DNA of 64,000 bases from Acinetobacter amyesii (GCF_002018365.1 NZ_MVKX01000001.1:237178-301177), one strand, 5' to 3'; positions 47,034 to 56,704 are shown, counted from the stretch's first letter. Numbers and translations: made by a program. The notes: a model not told the origin generated them from the sequence alone.

Positions 47034-47384
47034 ATGAATAAGAATATTTTGCTATCCACGGTTTTATGCGGTTTATGTTTATCACCACTTGCTGCCTCAG
47101 CCAATGATAAAGTTGAGAAAGTGTATGATGCACAGCGATATCAACAAGTCTGTAAAGGTAAAAGCCAAGGCGCTCAAGTTTCATTTGCCTATCGCGGTAT
47201 TATCTGGAATGGTACCTGCGAACCACAATTTTTTAGCTCTTCCAAAAATGCAAATCTTCATGGCGAAGAAGCCGAATTATTAAGCACATGTAGTGCAGAT
47301 GCAAAAGCCACTACTGCAACGATTAATGGACAAGAAATTAAAGGAAAATGTGCTTTAGGGTTCACTCCTCCTCGTCCTAAATAA
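47034..47384 (+). CDS. Small secreted cysteine-containing protein
   Basis: I do not recognise a family. The product is 116 residues from the ATG at 47034, which follows AAGGA at good spacing. A signal peptide (residues 1-23, ending ASA) is clear. The mature part has four cysteines (VCKG, GTCEP, STCSAD and KCALG), so two disulphides are likely in the periplasm. The longer frame from 46953 adds residues ahead of the signal peptide and is not used. Confidence 0.75.
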   Translation: MNKNILLSTVLCGLCLSPLAASANDKVEKVYDAQRYQQVCKGKSQGAQVSFAYRGIIWNGTCEPQFFSSSKNANLHGEEAELLSTCSADAKATTATINGQEIKGKCALGFTPPRPK

Positions 47385-47427
47385 ACAGTTGTCGATGAAA
47401 ATATCGATCAATTAACAGATCAAAAAT

Positions 47428-47463
47428 AAAGCGGGTAAAACATCAGTTTTTACTCGCTTTTAT
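47428..47463 (+). terminator. Terminator after the small secreted protein
   Basis: AAAGCGGGTAAAA pairs with TTTTACTCGCTTT (one G-T pair) around a short loop, followed by a T-rich stretch. Confidence 0.8.
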
Positions 47464-47531
47464 TTATTGCTTATTTATTAAACTGAGATAAACTCAAAAA
47501 TACTATAAGGATAAAAATATCAGGAAATTCC

Positions 47532-48410
47532 ATGGATTCGGGATTATTTGCATTTTTTCTACCCATCGCTTTAGCCATTATGATGATGGGTTTGGGGCTT
47601 GAACTTTCTGTCAAAGACTTTTTACGCGTTGGACGCTATCCAAAAGTTATTTTCATCGCTTTATTTACTCAGCTTATTCTACTGACCAGTATTGCGTTTT
47701 TCCTGTGTAAGTTACTTGAGTTACCCCCTTTACTCGCGGTCGGGCTCATGTTGCTTGCAGCTTCACCCGGCGGCCCCACTGCAAACCTTTTTAGCTACCT
47801 ATATAAAGGTGACGTTGCATTAAACATTAGCTTAACGGCCATTAACTCAGTTGTTTCGTGCTTTACACTACCTTTTATTGTCAACCTTTCCATTTTGCAT
47901 TTTGTTGGTGAAAGTACCAGCATTGGCATGCCTATCGATAAGATCACCCATGTATTTCTGATTATTTTGATACCGGTATGTTTCGGTATGTTTATTCGCA
48001 ACTCCTTTCCGACCATTGCATATCACATCAACAAGCCGATGCGAATGTTGTCTATTTTCTTATTAATTCTTATCTTTACACTCGCAGTTTTGCGTGAACA
48101 ATCCAACATTATTACGTATTTTGCCAGCGTCGGCATTGCGACCTGTTTACTCTGTTTCAGTGGCTTATTTTTGGGTTACCTAATTCCGTTCCTCGCGGGC
48201 GTGCCGGAAAAACAGGCACGTGCGTGTACTTTTGAAATTGGCATTCATAACACCAGTATCGCCCTAACCATCGCACTGAGTGTGCTTGAAAACACCACAG
48301 TGGCGATACCTGCCGGTGTTTATTCTATTTTTATGTATTTATTGGCGACCTTATTTGGTTTTATTTTGACGCGCCGTGGCAGTCACTTGATTCAACAAGT
48401 GAAAACCTAA
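47532..48410 (+). CDS. Bile acid:sodium symporter family transporter, copy 1
   Basis: This 292-residue membrane protein has ten hydrophobic segments and the BASS-family motifs MMGLGLELSVKDF near residue 18, AASPGGPTANLFSYL near 78 (sodium site) and FEIGIHNTSIAL near 238. The family imports bile acids in animals and organic anions or pantoate-like acids in bacteria; the bacterial substrate is usually unknown. It is a tandem paralogue of the next gene, 75 bases downstream. Confidence 0.87.
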   Translation: MDSGLFAFFLPIALAIMMMGLGLELSVKDFLRVGRYPKVIFIALFTQLILLTSIAFFLCKLLELPPLLAVGLMLLAASPGGPTANLFSYLYKGDVALNISLTAINSVVSCFTLPFIVNLSILHFVGESTSIGMPIDKITHVFLIILIPVCFGMFIRNSFPTIAYHINKPMRMLSIFLLILIFTLAVLREQSNIITYFASVGIATCLLCFSGLFLGYLIPFLAGVPEKQARACTFEIGIHNTSIALTIALSVLENTTVAIPAGVYSIFMYLLATLFGFILTRRGSHLIQQVKT

Positions 48411-48485
48411 ACTATTTTTTCTAACGCAATCACCATAAGGACTTTGGTGAAAAACCATTAAATATGCTCAAGGAGAATAAATAAG

Positions 48486-49373
48486 ATGGATTCTGGAATT
48501 ATTACGGTTCTTTTGCCATTAGCACTGGCCTTTATTATGATCGGGCTTGGGCTAGAACTTACCCCCAAAGATTTCGCACGTGTCACTAAGCACCCTAAAG
48601 CCGTGTTGATCGCATTATTTTGCCAGCTCGTGTTGCTTGTCGGTATCGCCTTTCTACTATGTAAACTGCTAGCATTACCACCACTACTTGCTGTCGGCTT
48701 GATGCTACTCGCAGCCTCACCCGGTGGTAGCACAGCTAACTTATTTAGCTATCTATTTAAAGGTGACTTGGCTTTAAATATTACCCTGACCGCCATCAAC
48801 TCTGTCATTGCAGCATTAACCCTTCCATTGATCGTGAATTTTTCGATCATGTACTTCATGCAAGAAGGCCAACAGATTAGCCTACAATTTGGAAAAATCC
48901 TCCAAGTTTTCGGCATCATTATCATCCCTGTCTGTATAGGCATGCTGCTTCGTCACTATGCACCTAAACTGACTGAGAAACTGCATAAACCACTCCGTAT
49001 CTTTGCCGTGGTCTTTCTCATCTTAATTATTATCGGTGCTATTTATTCTGAACGACATAATATTGCGGCTTATCTAACTCAAGTTGGCTTAGCAACGGTT
49101 CTATTCTGCATCTTCAGCTTATGCATCGGTTACTTTGTTCCGCGACTGTTTGGCATCAATAGTGCTCAGGCACGTGCATGTGCATTTGAAATCGGGATTC
49201 ATAACAGCACATTGGCCATGACCATCGCCTTAACAGTGATGGCAAGCTCAGCGGTTGCAATGCCTGCGGCAGTATATTCAATCTTTATGTATATCTTTGC
49301 CGCTGGATTTGGTTTCCTGATTACACGTTTTGCACCGATCTCGACCACAGCAACCGAAACAATTAAAAGTTAA
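48486..49373 (+). CDS. Bile acid:sodium symporter family transporter, copy 2
   Basis: This 295-residue paralogue of the preceding gene shares the same ten-helix layout and the motifs MIGLGLELTPKDF, AASPGGSTANLFSYL and FEIGIHNSTLAM. The ATG follows GGAGAATAAATAAG. A terminator follows, so both copies may share one transcript. They look like a tandem duplication that has diverged in loop regions. Confidence 0.87.
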   Translation: MDSGIITVLLPLALAFIMIGLGLELTPKDFARVTKHPKAVLIALFCQLVLLVGIAFLLCKLLALPPLLAVGLMLLAASPGGSTANLFSYLFKGDLALNITLTAINSVIAALTLPLIVNFSIMYFMQEGQQISLQFGKILQVFGIIIIPVCIGMLLRHYAPKLTEKLHKPLRIFAVVFLILIIIGAIYSERHNIAAYLTQVGLATVLFCIFSLCIGYFVPRLFGINSAQARACAFEIGIHNSTLAMTIALTVMASSAVAMPAAVYSIFMYIFAAGFGFLITRFAPISTTATETIKS

Positions 49374-49387
49374 GTCTCTGAAAACTT

Positions 49388-49412
49388 AAAAGGATGCCAC
49401 GTGCATCCTTTT
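49388..49412 (+). terminator. Terminator after the BASS transporter pair
   Basis: AAAAGGATGCAC-like arms (AAAAGGATGC and GCATCCTTTT) close a short loop followed by a T-rich run. Confidence 0.85.
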
Positions 49413-49493
49413 ATTTTTTGTCAATTTTGATAATCGCTAGCTGCAAGTTGCCGAGTTCCGTTACAATAGCTTTTTATAAAACTCATTTAGGTT

Positions 49494-50402
49494 ATGTCCG
49501 TGAAGTGGTTACAAATTCATATTACTGTTGAAAAAGCTCAAGTTGATTACACTGAAACGCTGCTCAGTTCTTTAGGTGCAGTCAGTGTCACGCTAGATGA
49601 TGCAGAAAATCAGGATTTACTTGAACCACTTCCAGGTGAAACACCACTTTGGAATAAAGTGATCGTTACTGGTATCTATGCACAAGAAGATGATGAAGAA
49701 ATTGATGTTGCTGCATTAGAAACATTTATTAAAGCGCAACTTCCTGAAGCACCAATGCGCAGCGAATTCATTGAAGACCAAGAATGGGAACGCACATGGA
49801 TGGATGCTTATGAGCCTATTCAAATTGGTGAAAAATACTGGATCGTTCCAGAATGGATGGAAGCGCCAGAAGCAGACGCCGTTAACATCAAACTAGACCC
49901 TGGTCTTGCTTTTGGTACTGGTAACCATGCATCAACATTCTTATGTCTACAATGGTTAGGTAAAGTTGACCTTAAAGATAAAATCGTAATCGATTATGGT
50001 TGTGGTTCTGGTATTTTAGGTGTTGCAGCTTTACTTTTAGGTGCAAAAAAAGTTTATGCCACTGATATTGACCCACAAGCAGTTTTAGCAACACAACAAA
50101 ATGCCGAATTAAATGGTGTACTGGAAAATCTGTATGTAGGCCTACCTGAAGAGTTCAACCAAGAGCTCGCTGGACAAAAAGCCGATGTGTTTGTTGCCAA
50201 TATTCTTGCAGGCCCTTTAATGGCCTTGGCTGCAGAATTCTCAACTTTAATTAAATCTGAGGGAGAGTTCGCACTTGCAGGTGTAATTGAAGAGCAAGTT
50301 TCTGATGTTTCTAGTGTTTATTCTGAATTTTTTGATATATTAGACGTAGAAAAACGTGACGAAACATGGTGCCGAATTTCGGGTAAACGCCAACAGTATT
50401 AA
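49494..50402 (+). CDS. prmA: Ribosomal protein L11 methyltransferase
   Basis: This enzyme methylates ribosomal protein L11 on several amino groups. It has 302 residues from the ATG at 49494, but the GTG two codons later (49500) has better spacing to AGG and is equally likely. The N-terminal L11-binding domain is followed by the SAM site [18 protein letters not shown] near residue 165 and the [11 protein letters not shown] motif near 232. Confidence 0.95.
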   Translation: MSVKWLQIHITVEKAQVDYTETLLSSLGAVSVTLDDAENQDLLEPLPGETPLWNKVIVTGIYAQEDDEEIDVAALETFIKAQLPEAPMRSEFIEDQEWERTWMDAYEPIQIGEKYWIVPEWMEAPEADAVNIKLDPGLAFGTGNHASTFLCLQWLGKVDLKDKIVIDYGCGSGILGVAALLLGAKKVYATDIDPQAVLATQQNAELNGVLENLYVGLPEEFNQELAGQKADVFVANILAGPLMALAAEFSTLIKSEGEFALAGVIEEQVSDVSSVYSEFFDILDVEKRDETWCRISGKRQQY

Positions 50403-50420
50403 AATTTAAAATGTGTACTT

Positions 50421-51305
50421 ATGAGCGACAAATTAACTAACTGCCCTACTTGTTTTACAACATATAAAGTAACTGTTCCGCAGCTTACTGTCGCTCAGGG
50501 CATGGTTTGTTGCCCAAAGTGCTCTACATCTTTTAATGCACTGTCTCATTTGGTGGTAGATAAAGCATTGTCTTTTTCTACCCCTGAGCCAGAAAATGCG
50601 CCGCAAAAAAACACCAATACTATTATTAATGTCAGCGAATTTAATAATACGCTGACACCAGTGACTGTTGAAGAAACACCAAGCCACCATTTATTAAAGC
50701 TATTTGATCAAAAAGTCGAAAACTCTAATATCGATCTAAAAACCTATTTAAATAACTTAAATTATTTCAGTACCGAACCGATCGGCAACCTTCCTGCTGT
50801 AAATTGGGCAGAACAGGCTGAAAAAGATAAAAAACGTACACCACTCAACTATTTTATGTGGTTCTGTATTAATGCCTTCTTATTTGGTGCACTTATATTC
50901 CAGTTTTTCTGGTTCAATCCTCAATATTTAAAAAATAGTCCAGTAATGGGTGCTGCATTCACAGCAGTATGTGATGTCTTTAATTGTTCACGTCTTGAGG
51001 AACACTACAGCTTAATTAGTACCAAAAAAGTCAAAATTCGTAGCATTGGAAATAATGAAACACGTTTTACTGGTGAAATGATCAATTTTCATGACCGTAG
51101 CCTTGCCTTACCCAATATGAAAATTTCACTAAAAGAAAATGGTGCTGAAATAGCAAACTATACGCTTTTACCTGAAGAGTATTTGGATAAAAGTCTGCAT
51201 GGCATCCAACGGATCCCAAAAAGTAGTCCTTTTAAATTTCAATTTAGCTTACCTATTGCACGCAAAAGCTTCGATAATTATTCAATTGAGTTGATTCGCC
51301 CCTAA
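50421..51305 (+). CDS. DUF3426 zinc-ribbon membrane protein
   Basis: This 294-residue protein has an N-terminal MJ0042-type zinc ribbon (CPTCFTTYKV near residue 8 and CCPKCSTSF near 31), a linker, one transmembrane helix (about 152-172, FMWFCINAFLFGALIFQFFWF) and a C-terminal DUF3426 beta domain (about 175-294) that would face the periplasm. It follows prmA by about 18 bases, as in many Proteobacteria, and the two are probably co-transcribed. The function is unknown. Confidence 0.85.
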   Translation: MSDKLTNCPTCFTTYKVTVPQLTVAQGMVCCPKCSTSFNALSHLVVDKALSFSTPEPENAPQKNTNTIINVSEFNNTLTPVTVEETPSHHLLKLFDQKVENSNIDLKTYLNNLNYFSTEPIGNLPAVNWAEQAEKDKKRTPLNYFMWFCINAFLFGALIFQFFWFNPQYLKNSPVMGAAFTAVCDVFNCSRLEEHYSLISTKKVKIRSIGNNETRFTGEMINFHDRSLALPNMKISLKENGAEIANYTLLPEEYLDKSLHGIQRIPKSSPFKFQFSLPIARKSFDNYSIELIRP

Positions 51306-51697
51306 TATTGGAAAAAACTATTAAAAAAGTAAAAAAAACATAAAAAAAATGCAGTTTTCTTGCTCACTTTTTCCTAGACAATGGTATGATACGCGCCACG
51401 AAAGCTTTGTGCTGCAAACTCCTCGCTAATTTTTCACAACAAATACAATCCCAACCGTGCGCTTTATTACTTATTGCGTATTGAGTAGATTTTTTGTTTG
51501 TTTTTTAGGCTGTAACAATTATTAATCTATTGTTACGCTTATTTTTCGAACAATTTTGCGAGTTGTGTCAAGCTACAAGTAATGTACAAGTTTTAGAACT
51601 CCGCATTAGGAACTAAAACGGAGTTCATTCAAGTTTATAGACCACTTTTAACAAATCACTTTACCCAAGTGATATTTGATTTTTCGGATTAATTCGC
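51306..51697 (+). other. fis upstream region and leader
   Basis: This 392-base stretch holds no gene. It contains the promoter described separately and about 300 bases of transcribed leader with two perfect hairpins: GTAACAAT/ATTGTTAC at 51512-51536, followed by a T-rich run, and GAACTCCG/CGGAGTTC at 51596-51626. Confidence 0.55.
51355..51397 (+). promoter_or_regulatory. rRNA-like growth-rate promoter of fis
   Basis: A-tracts resembling an UP element at 51312-51350 precede a -10 TATGAT (51385-51390) and a GC-rich discriminator ACGCGCC. The -35 is weak (TTGCTC, 19-base spacing). This is the layout of rRNA-type stringently controlled promoters. Confidence 0.55.
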
Positions 51698-51967
51698 ATG
51701 AATAGCAAATCTCCTATTTTTACTGCACAATCTGATGTCGCTCTTCGTATTCACGTAGATCGCGCAGTTCGCCATTACTTTGCACAATTGCAAGGCGAGC
51801 AACCATCTCAGGTATACGATATGGTGCTGGCGGAAATGGAGAAGCCTCTTCTATCTGTAGTTCTTGAATATACGCGTGGTAATCAAACCCGCGCTGCTGA
51901 GATTCTCGGCTTAAACCGTGGTACTTTACGTAAAAAGTTGAAAGCTCACGGTTTAATGAGTGAATAA
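51698..51967 (+). CDS. fis: DNA-binding protein Fis
   Basis: This 89-residue nucleoid protein bends DNA and activates growth-rate-dependent promoters. The conserved helix-turn-helix lies at the C terminus ([27 protein letters not shown]). The rest matches the short Fis family. It precedes purH and purD, with a terminator directly after the stop. Confidence 0.95.
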   Translation: MNSKSPIFTAQSDVALRIHVDRAVRHYFAQLQGEQPSQVYDMVLAEMEKPLLSVVLEYTRGNQTRAAEILGLNRGTLRKKLKAHGLMSE

Positions 51968-51973
51968 ATGATA

Positions 51974-52005
51974 AAATGCTTGCGGCTTCCGCAGGCATTT
52001 TTTTT
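51974..52005 (+). terminator. fis terminator
   Basis: The stem AAATGCTTGCGG and CCGCAGGCATTT (one T/G pair) is followed by eight T. It lies between fis and purH. Confidence 0.85.
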
Positions 52006-52062
52006 AACCTGCATTTTGCTAATTTTGTTTTAATCTGTTCCTTGAAAACTGTGACGAAGATC

Positions 52063-53637
52063 ATGACTATTAAACGCGCTTTAATCTCTGTGTCTGACAA
52101 GACTGGAATTGTTGAATTTGCACAAGAACTTGCTGCTCTAGGGGTAGAAATTTTATCTACTGGCGGAACATACAAATTGTTGAAAGACAATAATGTTGCC
52201 GTAGTTGAAGTTTCAGAGCACACAGGTTTCCCAGAGATGATGGACGGCCGTGTAAAAACGCTACATCCGAAAATTCATGGTGGTATCTTAGCTCGTCGCG
52301 GTCTAGACGAAGCTGTGATGGCTGAACACAACATCGATGCAATCGATCTTGTAGTTGTTAACCTTTATCCGTTTGCTGCAACTGTTGCAAAACCAAACTG
52401 TTCACTTGCTGATGCGATTGAAAACATCGACATCGGTGGTCCAACTATGGTTCGTGCTGCTGCGAAAAACCATGCATCTGTTGGTATCGTGGTAAATGCT
52501 GCTGACTATGCAACTGTAGTTGCTGAGCTTAAAGCTGAAGGTTCACTTTCACATGCAACTCGTTTTGACCTTGCGGTTAAAGCATTTGAACATACTGCTC
52601 AATACGACGGTATGATCGCTTCTTACTTAGGCGCTCGCGTAGGTAAAGATGAAGGTCAAGCTGACAAATTTGCACGTACATTCAACACGCAATTAAATAA
52701 AGTCCAAGATCTTCGTTACGGTGAAAACCCGCATCAATCTGCTGCTTTCTATGTAGAAGACACAGCAACTGAAGCATCCGTTTCTACTGCGAAACAGCTT
52801 CAAGGTAAAGAACTCTCTTATAACAACATCGCAGACACTGACGCAGCACTTGAATGTGTGAAATCATTCGCTAAACCTGCTTGTGTAATCGTTAAGCACG
52901 CAAACCCATGTGGCGTTGCAGTATCTTTAGACGGCATCCAAGCCGCTTATGACCTTGCATATGCAACTGACCCTGAATCTGCATTCGGTGGCATCATTGC
53001 ATTCAACCGTGAATTAGACGTTGCAACTGCGCAAGCTATTGTTGACCGTCAATTCGTAGAAGTGATCATTGCTCCTAGCGTTGCTGAAGGCGTGCTTGAA
53101 GTAACTGGCGCGAAGAAAAACGTACGTGTACTTGTATGCGGCGAGCTTCCTGCAATCACTGAACGTAAAGCACAACTTGACTACAAACGTGTAAATGGCG
53201 GTTTATTGGTTCAAGACCAAGACTTAGGCATGATCACGAAAGATGACCTTAAAGTTGTGACTAAACGTGCGCCAACTGAAGCAGAAATTGATGACTTGAT
53301 CTTTGCTTGGAAAGTTGCGAAATACGTTAAATCTAACGCGATTGTTTATGCGAAAGGACGTCAAACCATTGGTGTCGGCGCAGGTCAAATGAGCCGCGTT
53401 AACTCTGCACGTATTGCAGCAATTAAAGCTGAACACGCTGGTTTAGTTGTTGAAGGTGCAGTAATGGCATCTGACGCATTCTTCCCATTCCGTGATGGTA
53501 TTGATAACGCTGCGAAAGCGGGTATCAAATGCATTATCCAACCGGGTGGTTCTATGCGTGATGAAGAAACAATTGCTGCTGCTGATGAAGCTGGTATTGC
53601 AATGGTCTTCACTGGCATGCGTCATTTCCGTCACTAA
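52063..53637 (+). CDS. purH: Bifunctional AICAR formyltransferase/IMP cyclohydrolase
   Basis: This 524-residue enzyme performs the last two steps of IMP synthesis. The N-terminal cyclohydrolase domain (residues 1-200) has [14 protein letters not shown] and [15 protein letters not shown]. The C-terminal transformylase has [10 protein letters not shown] near 225 and [10 protein letters not shown] near 285 with the catalytic Lys-His. The ATG at 52063 is used because the conserved [14 protein letters not shown] starts right there; a longer frame carries no conserved residues. Confidence 0.97.
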   Translation: MTIKRALISVSDKTGIVEFAQELAALGVEILSTGGTYKLLKDNNVAVVEVSEHTGFPEMMDGRVKTLHPKIHGGILARRGLDEAVMAEHNIDAIDLVVVNLYPFAATVAKPNCSLADAIENIDIGGPTMVRAAAKNHASVGIVVNAADYATVVAELKAEGSLSHATRFDLAVKAFEHTAQYDGMIASYLGARVGKDEGQADKFARTFNTQLNKVQDLRYGENPHQSAAFYVEDTATEASVSTAKQLQGKELSYNNIADTDAALECVKSFAKPACVIVKHANPCGVAVSLDGIQAAYDLAYATDPESAFGGIIAFNRELDVATAQAIVDRQFVEVIIAPSVAEGVLEVTGAKKNVRVLVCGELPAITERKAQLDYKRVNGGLLVQDQDLGMITKDDLKVVTKRAPTEAEIDDLIFAWKVAKYVKSNAIVYAKGRQTIGVGAGQMSRVNSARIAAIKAEHAGLVVEGAVMASDAFFPFRDGIDNAAKAGIKCIIQPGGSMRDEETIAAADEAGIAMVFTGMRHFRH

Positions 53638-53702
53638 GTTGGCAACTTGATCATGACAATTAAGCACAGTCTTTTGCTTAATACACTAGATTTCTAATCT
53701 TG

Positions 53703-53741
53703 CATAAAGTCCTCTCCTGCTTTCAGGTTGAGGACTTTATG
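53703..53741 (+). other. Stable hairpin between purH and purD
   Basis: The 12-bp perfect stem CATAAAGTCCTC and GAGGACTTTATG encloses an inner CCTG-CTTT-CAGG stem. The following TCATTTTC is only moderately T-rich. It may be a partial terminator, an attenuator or an mRNA processing element. Confidence 0.7.
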
Positions 53742-53769
53742 TCATTTTCGATTCATGGAGTATGAACCG

Positions 53770-55053
53770 ATGAATATTTTAGTTTTGGGTAATGGCGGTC
53801 GTGAACATGCACTTGCATGGAAAATCGCACAAGATGACAAAGTCGCAAAAGTATTTGTAGCACCGGGTAATGCAGGTTCTGCAACTGAAAATAAATGCGA
53901 AAATGTTGCGCTTAACATTTTGGACAATGCAGCGATTATCGACTTTGCAAAAAACAATGCAGTTGATTTAATCGTGGTTGGCCCTGAAGCACCGCTTGTC
54001 AATGGTGTAGTCGATGCTTGCCGTGAAGCGGGTGTAAAAATTTGGGGTCCTACTCAATTTGCTGCACAGCTTGAAGGCTCTAAAGCATTTGCGAAGCACT
54101 TCTTAAAACGCCACAACATTCCAACTGCTTTCTATGATGTATTTACAGAAGTAGATTCGGCTAAAGCATTTGTTGAAAAAAATGGTGCGCCAATCGTGAT
54201 CAAGGCAGATGGTCTTGCTGCTGGTAAAGGCGTGATCGTTGCCATGACCAATCAAGAAGCATTTGATGCGATTGATGACATGCTTGCAGGCAACAAATTT
54301 GGTGATGCTGGCTCACGTGTGGTGATCGAAGAATTCCTTGCGGGTGAAGAAGCATCTTTCATTTGTATGATTGATGGCGACAACATCTTACCTATGGCAA
54401 CTTCACAAGATCACAAACGTATCTTTGAAGGCGACCAAGGTCCAAACACGGGCGGTATGGGTGCTTACTCTCCTGCTCCTGTGGTGACGGCTGACGTATT
54501 TGAAAAAACCATGAATGAAGTGATGCGTCCTACCGTTGAAGGTATGAAAAAAGACGGTCACGTTTATACAGGTTTCTTATACGCAGGCTTGATGATTGAT
54601 GAGCAAGGTCAACCTAAAGTGATCGAGTTCAACTGTCGTTTTGGTGACCCTGAAACTCAACCAATTATGATGCGTTTAAAATCGTCTTTAGTTGATTTGG
54701 TTGAAGCGGGCATTGCGGGTAACCTTCCTGCGGAAGCTAAATGGGATGAGCGTAAGACTGTAGGGATCGTACTTGCATCTAAGGGCTACCCTGAAACGTC
54801 TAGCAATGGTGATGTAATTTCAGGTTTAGACACTGAAATGGCTGATGCGAAAGTGTTCCATGCTGGTACTAAAGCACTTGAAAATGGTGACATTGTGACT
54901 GCTGGTGGTCGTGTTCTTTGTGTGACTGCTCTTGGCAATACGATTGGTGAAGCACAAGCCAAAGCATTAGAACTTTGTAAAAAAGTAACGTTTGATGGTG
55001 TTCAATATCGTAAAGATATTGGTTACCGTGCGATTGCGCGTGAAAATGCTTAA
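53770..55053 (+). CDS. purD: Phosphoribosylamine-glycine ligase
   Basis: This 427-residue ATP-grasp enzyme adds glycine to phosphoribosylamine, the second step of purine synthesis. Visible are LVLGNGGREHALAWK near residue 4, PIVIKADGLAAGKGV near 140, and EFNCRFGDPETQ near 290. The ATG at 53770 is used because the GNGGREHA motif starts at once; a longer frame extends into the hairpin with no conserved residues. Confidence 0.97.
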   Translation: MNILVLGNGGREHALAWKIAQDDKVAKVFVAPGNAGSATENKCENVALNILDNAAIIDFAKNNAVDLIVVGPEAPLVNGVVDACREAGVKIWGPTQFAAQLEGSKAFAKHFLKRHNIPTAFYDVFTEVDSAKAFVEKNGAPIVIKADGLAAGKGVIVAMTNQEAFDAIDDMLAGNKFGDAGSRVVIEEFLAGEEASFICMIDGDNILPMATSQDHKRIFEGDQGPNTGGMGAYSPAPVVTADVFEKTMNEVMRPTVEGMKKDGHVYTGFLYAGLMIDEQGQPKVIEFNCRFGDPETQPIMMRLKSSLVDLVEAGIAGNLPAEAKWDERKTVGIVLASKGYPETSSNGDVISGLDTEMADAKVFHAGTKALENGDIVTAGGRVLCVTALGNTIGEAQAKALELCKKVTFDGVQYRKDIGYRAIARENA

Positions 55054-55070
55054 TCTGTAATTAAGTATTT

Positions 55071-55098
55071 AAAACCCCGCTATGTGCGGGGTTTTTTG
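55071..55098 (+). terminator. purD terminator
   Basis: AAAACCCCGC and GCGGGGTTTT arms close a 4-base loop, followed by T. A nearly identical hairpin recurs at 56681. Confidence 0.9.
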
Positions 55099-55136
55099 TT
55101 ATATTTCATTAGATATCAAACAAATACTTTATTAAA

Positions 55137-55976
55137 ATGATCTTTAATTTATTTAATCGACCATCTGAAGAAATACAATATTTAGGGACACCTTATACTC
55201 AAGATTGTTTAGACGCTATTGGTGTCATTCTCCAAACTCAAACATATATTGAAAATGCATTACTTTTATCTTGCAATCAAATACATGCATATTTAATCAA
55301 ATCTAATAGAAATACTTACATTATCAGATCAGGCTTTAGTTCAGGCTATTCTGGTGAAGGACCTAAAGGATTAGCATCATCACTGCAACTTCTTTTAAAG
55401 CACAATATTGAAGTTGAAGAAATTAATATTTCCGAAAAATTAATGAAGAAAGTAAATCATAGTTCATTATCAGATGCAGATCTTGAAACAATGTTCACAG
55501 CTAGAGTTGTACGGCCAATTAACATATACGAATACATCTATGCAATTTATAAAACTACGGAATACCAAATCAATAATGACCGTTTCTATCCAACAGAATT
55601 ACCTTTCCACTTGGTTGATTCTCGAATTTTCGATCTTGCTCTTAAATTTAATGATGATCCCAATTACTCAATCTTAACGGCATATACAAGATTAGAAGAT
55701 ATTGTCAAAGATAAAATTAATGATCATAGTCTGTTTTCTAACAGTCTTTTAAAAACCGCATTCATTTCAGATAAACAACGCAAATCAATTTATTCATGGG
55801 ATACAAACAATGAAAAGGTTTCAAATGCCCTAGGTTGTCTATTTACCAATATATTTACTGCTTATAGAAATGAACGTGCACATAGTGAAGTTGATAAGCC
55901 TTATTCACAACAAATACGTGAATTTTTATTGATTAATGAACTATATTTATTAGAAAGCAAAGCAATTAAAAGATAA
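55137..55976 (+). CDS. Ymh-family-like protein with HEPN-type Rx4H motif
   Basis: This 279-residue protein is of low-GC, foreign-looking composition compared with its neighbours (Asn, Ile and Lys rich). It resembles the conserved hypothetical Ymh family (TIGR02391) by its C-terminal block. It carries R244-N-E-R-A-H249, which fits the R-x4-H motif of HEPN RNase domains, near the C terminus (LFTNIFTAYRNERAHSE). No partner gene such as a nucleotidyltransferase antitoxin is adjacent. A GNAT gene follows 12 bases on. It may be a stand-alone defence or stress RNase, but this is inference. Confidence 0.6.
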   Translation: MIFNLFNRPSEEIQYLGTPYTQDCLDAIGVILQTQTYIENALLLSCNQIHAYLIKSNRNTYIIRSGFSSGYSGEGPKGLASSLQLLLKHNIEVEEINISEKLMKKVNHSSLSDADLETMFTARVVRPINIYEYIYAIYKTTEYQINNDRFYPTELPFHLVDSRIFDLALKFNDDPNYSILTAYTRLEDIVKDKINDHSLFSNSLLKTAFISDKQRKSIYSWDTNNEKVSNALGCLFTNIFTAYRNERAHSEVDKPYSQQIREFLLINELYLLESKAIKR

Positions 55977-55988
55977 AGATGAATTAGT

Positions 55989-56546
55989 ATGAATCAGTTT
56001 ATCGCAACCCCTCGCCTTATCCTCCGCCAATGGCAAGACTCCGACACTGCCCCATTTATCCAAATGTGTGCAGATGACGACGTCATGCGCTATTTCCCTA
56101 ACAAACTTGATGCTGATGAAGCCGTCGCATTTATGCAACGTCTACGTAATTCAATAGATACACGAGGTTGGGGGTTATACGCTGTCGAGCTTAAAGCCAC
56201 AGGTGAATTTATTGGCTTTATCGGCTTACACGTACACCCACCCGAATTTGAAATAGCCGATGCACCAGAAATTGGTTGGCGCTTACTGCCGCAATACTGG
56301 CATCAAGGTTATGCCACAGAAGGTGCAAAAGCAGTACTGAAACATGCTTTTAGAAACCTAAGATTAGACAAGGTCATATCTTTCACAGCGAGTTTAAACA
56401 CTCCATCTGAACGTGTGATGCAACGCATTGGTATGCAAAAAATCCGTGAATTTAATCATCCACGTGTAGCTGCGGATCACCCATTAAACCGTCACGTGCT
56501 TTATGAAATACAGCGTAGTGATTACTTGCACATTCCATTTTGCTAA
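55989..56546 (+). CDS. GNAT family N-acetyltransferase (RimJ-like)
   Basis: This 185-residue acetyltransferase has FIATPRLILRQWQDSDTAPF near residue 4, the acetyl-CoA-binding IGWRLLPQYWHQGYATEGAKAV near 97, and TASLNTPSERVMQRIGM near 138. These match the Acetyltransf_3 (RimJ/RimL) group, acting on protein N termini or small molecules. It follows the HEPN-like gene by 12 bases and may be co-transcribed. The codon and base use look closer to the core genome than the upstream gene. Confidence 0.82.
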   Translation: MNQFIATPRLILRQWQDSDTAPFIQMCADDDVMRYFPNKLDADEAVAFMQRLRNSIDTRGWGLYAVELKATGEFIGFIGLHVHPPEFEIADAPEIGWRLLPQYWHQGYATEGAKAVLKHAFRNLRLDKVISFTASLNTPSERVMQRIGMQKIREFNHPRVAADHPLNRHVLYEIQRSDYLHIPFC

Positions 56547-56680
56547 TTCAATAATTATTCACTGAAAACTAAAGTACATTAACTCTGCCAAACAGTGACT
56601 ATAGGTGATGTTAAATTCTTTAATTTTAGTAACTACAGGATTTCGTATAAGAAAGCTAAATCATTCATTGAATCATATAA

Positions 56681-56704
56681 AAAACCCCGCTAAATGCGGG
56701 GTTT
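56681..56704 (+). terminator. Terminator after the GNAT gene
   Basis: AAAAACCCCGC and GCGGGGTTT arms close a 5-base loop. It is almost the same as the hairpin at 55071 that opens the cassette. Confidence 0.75.
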
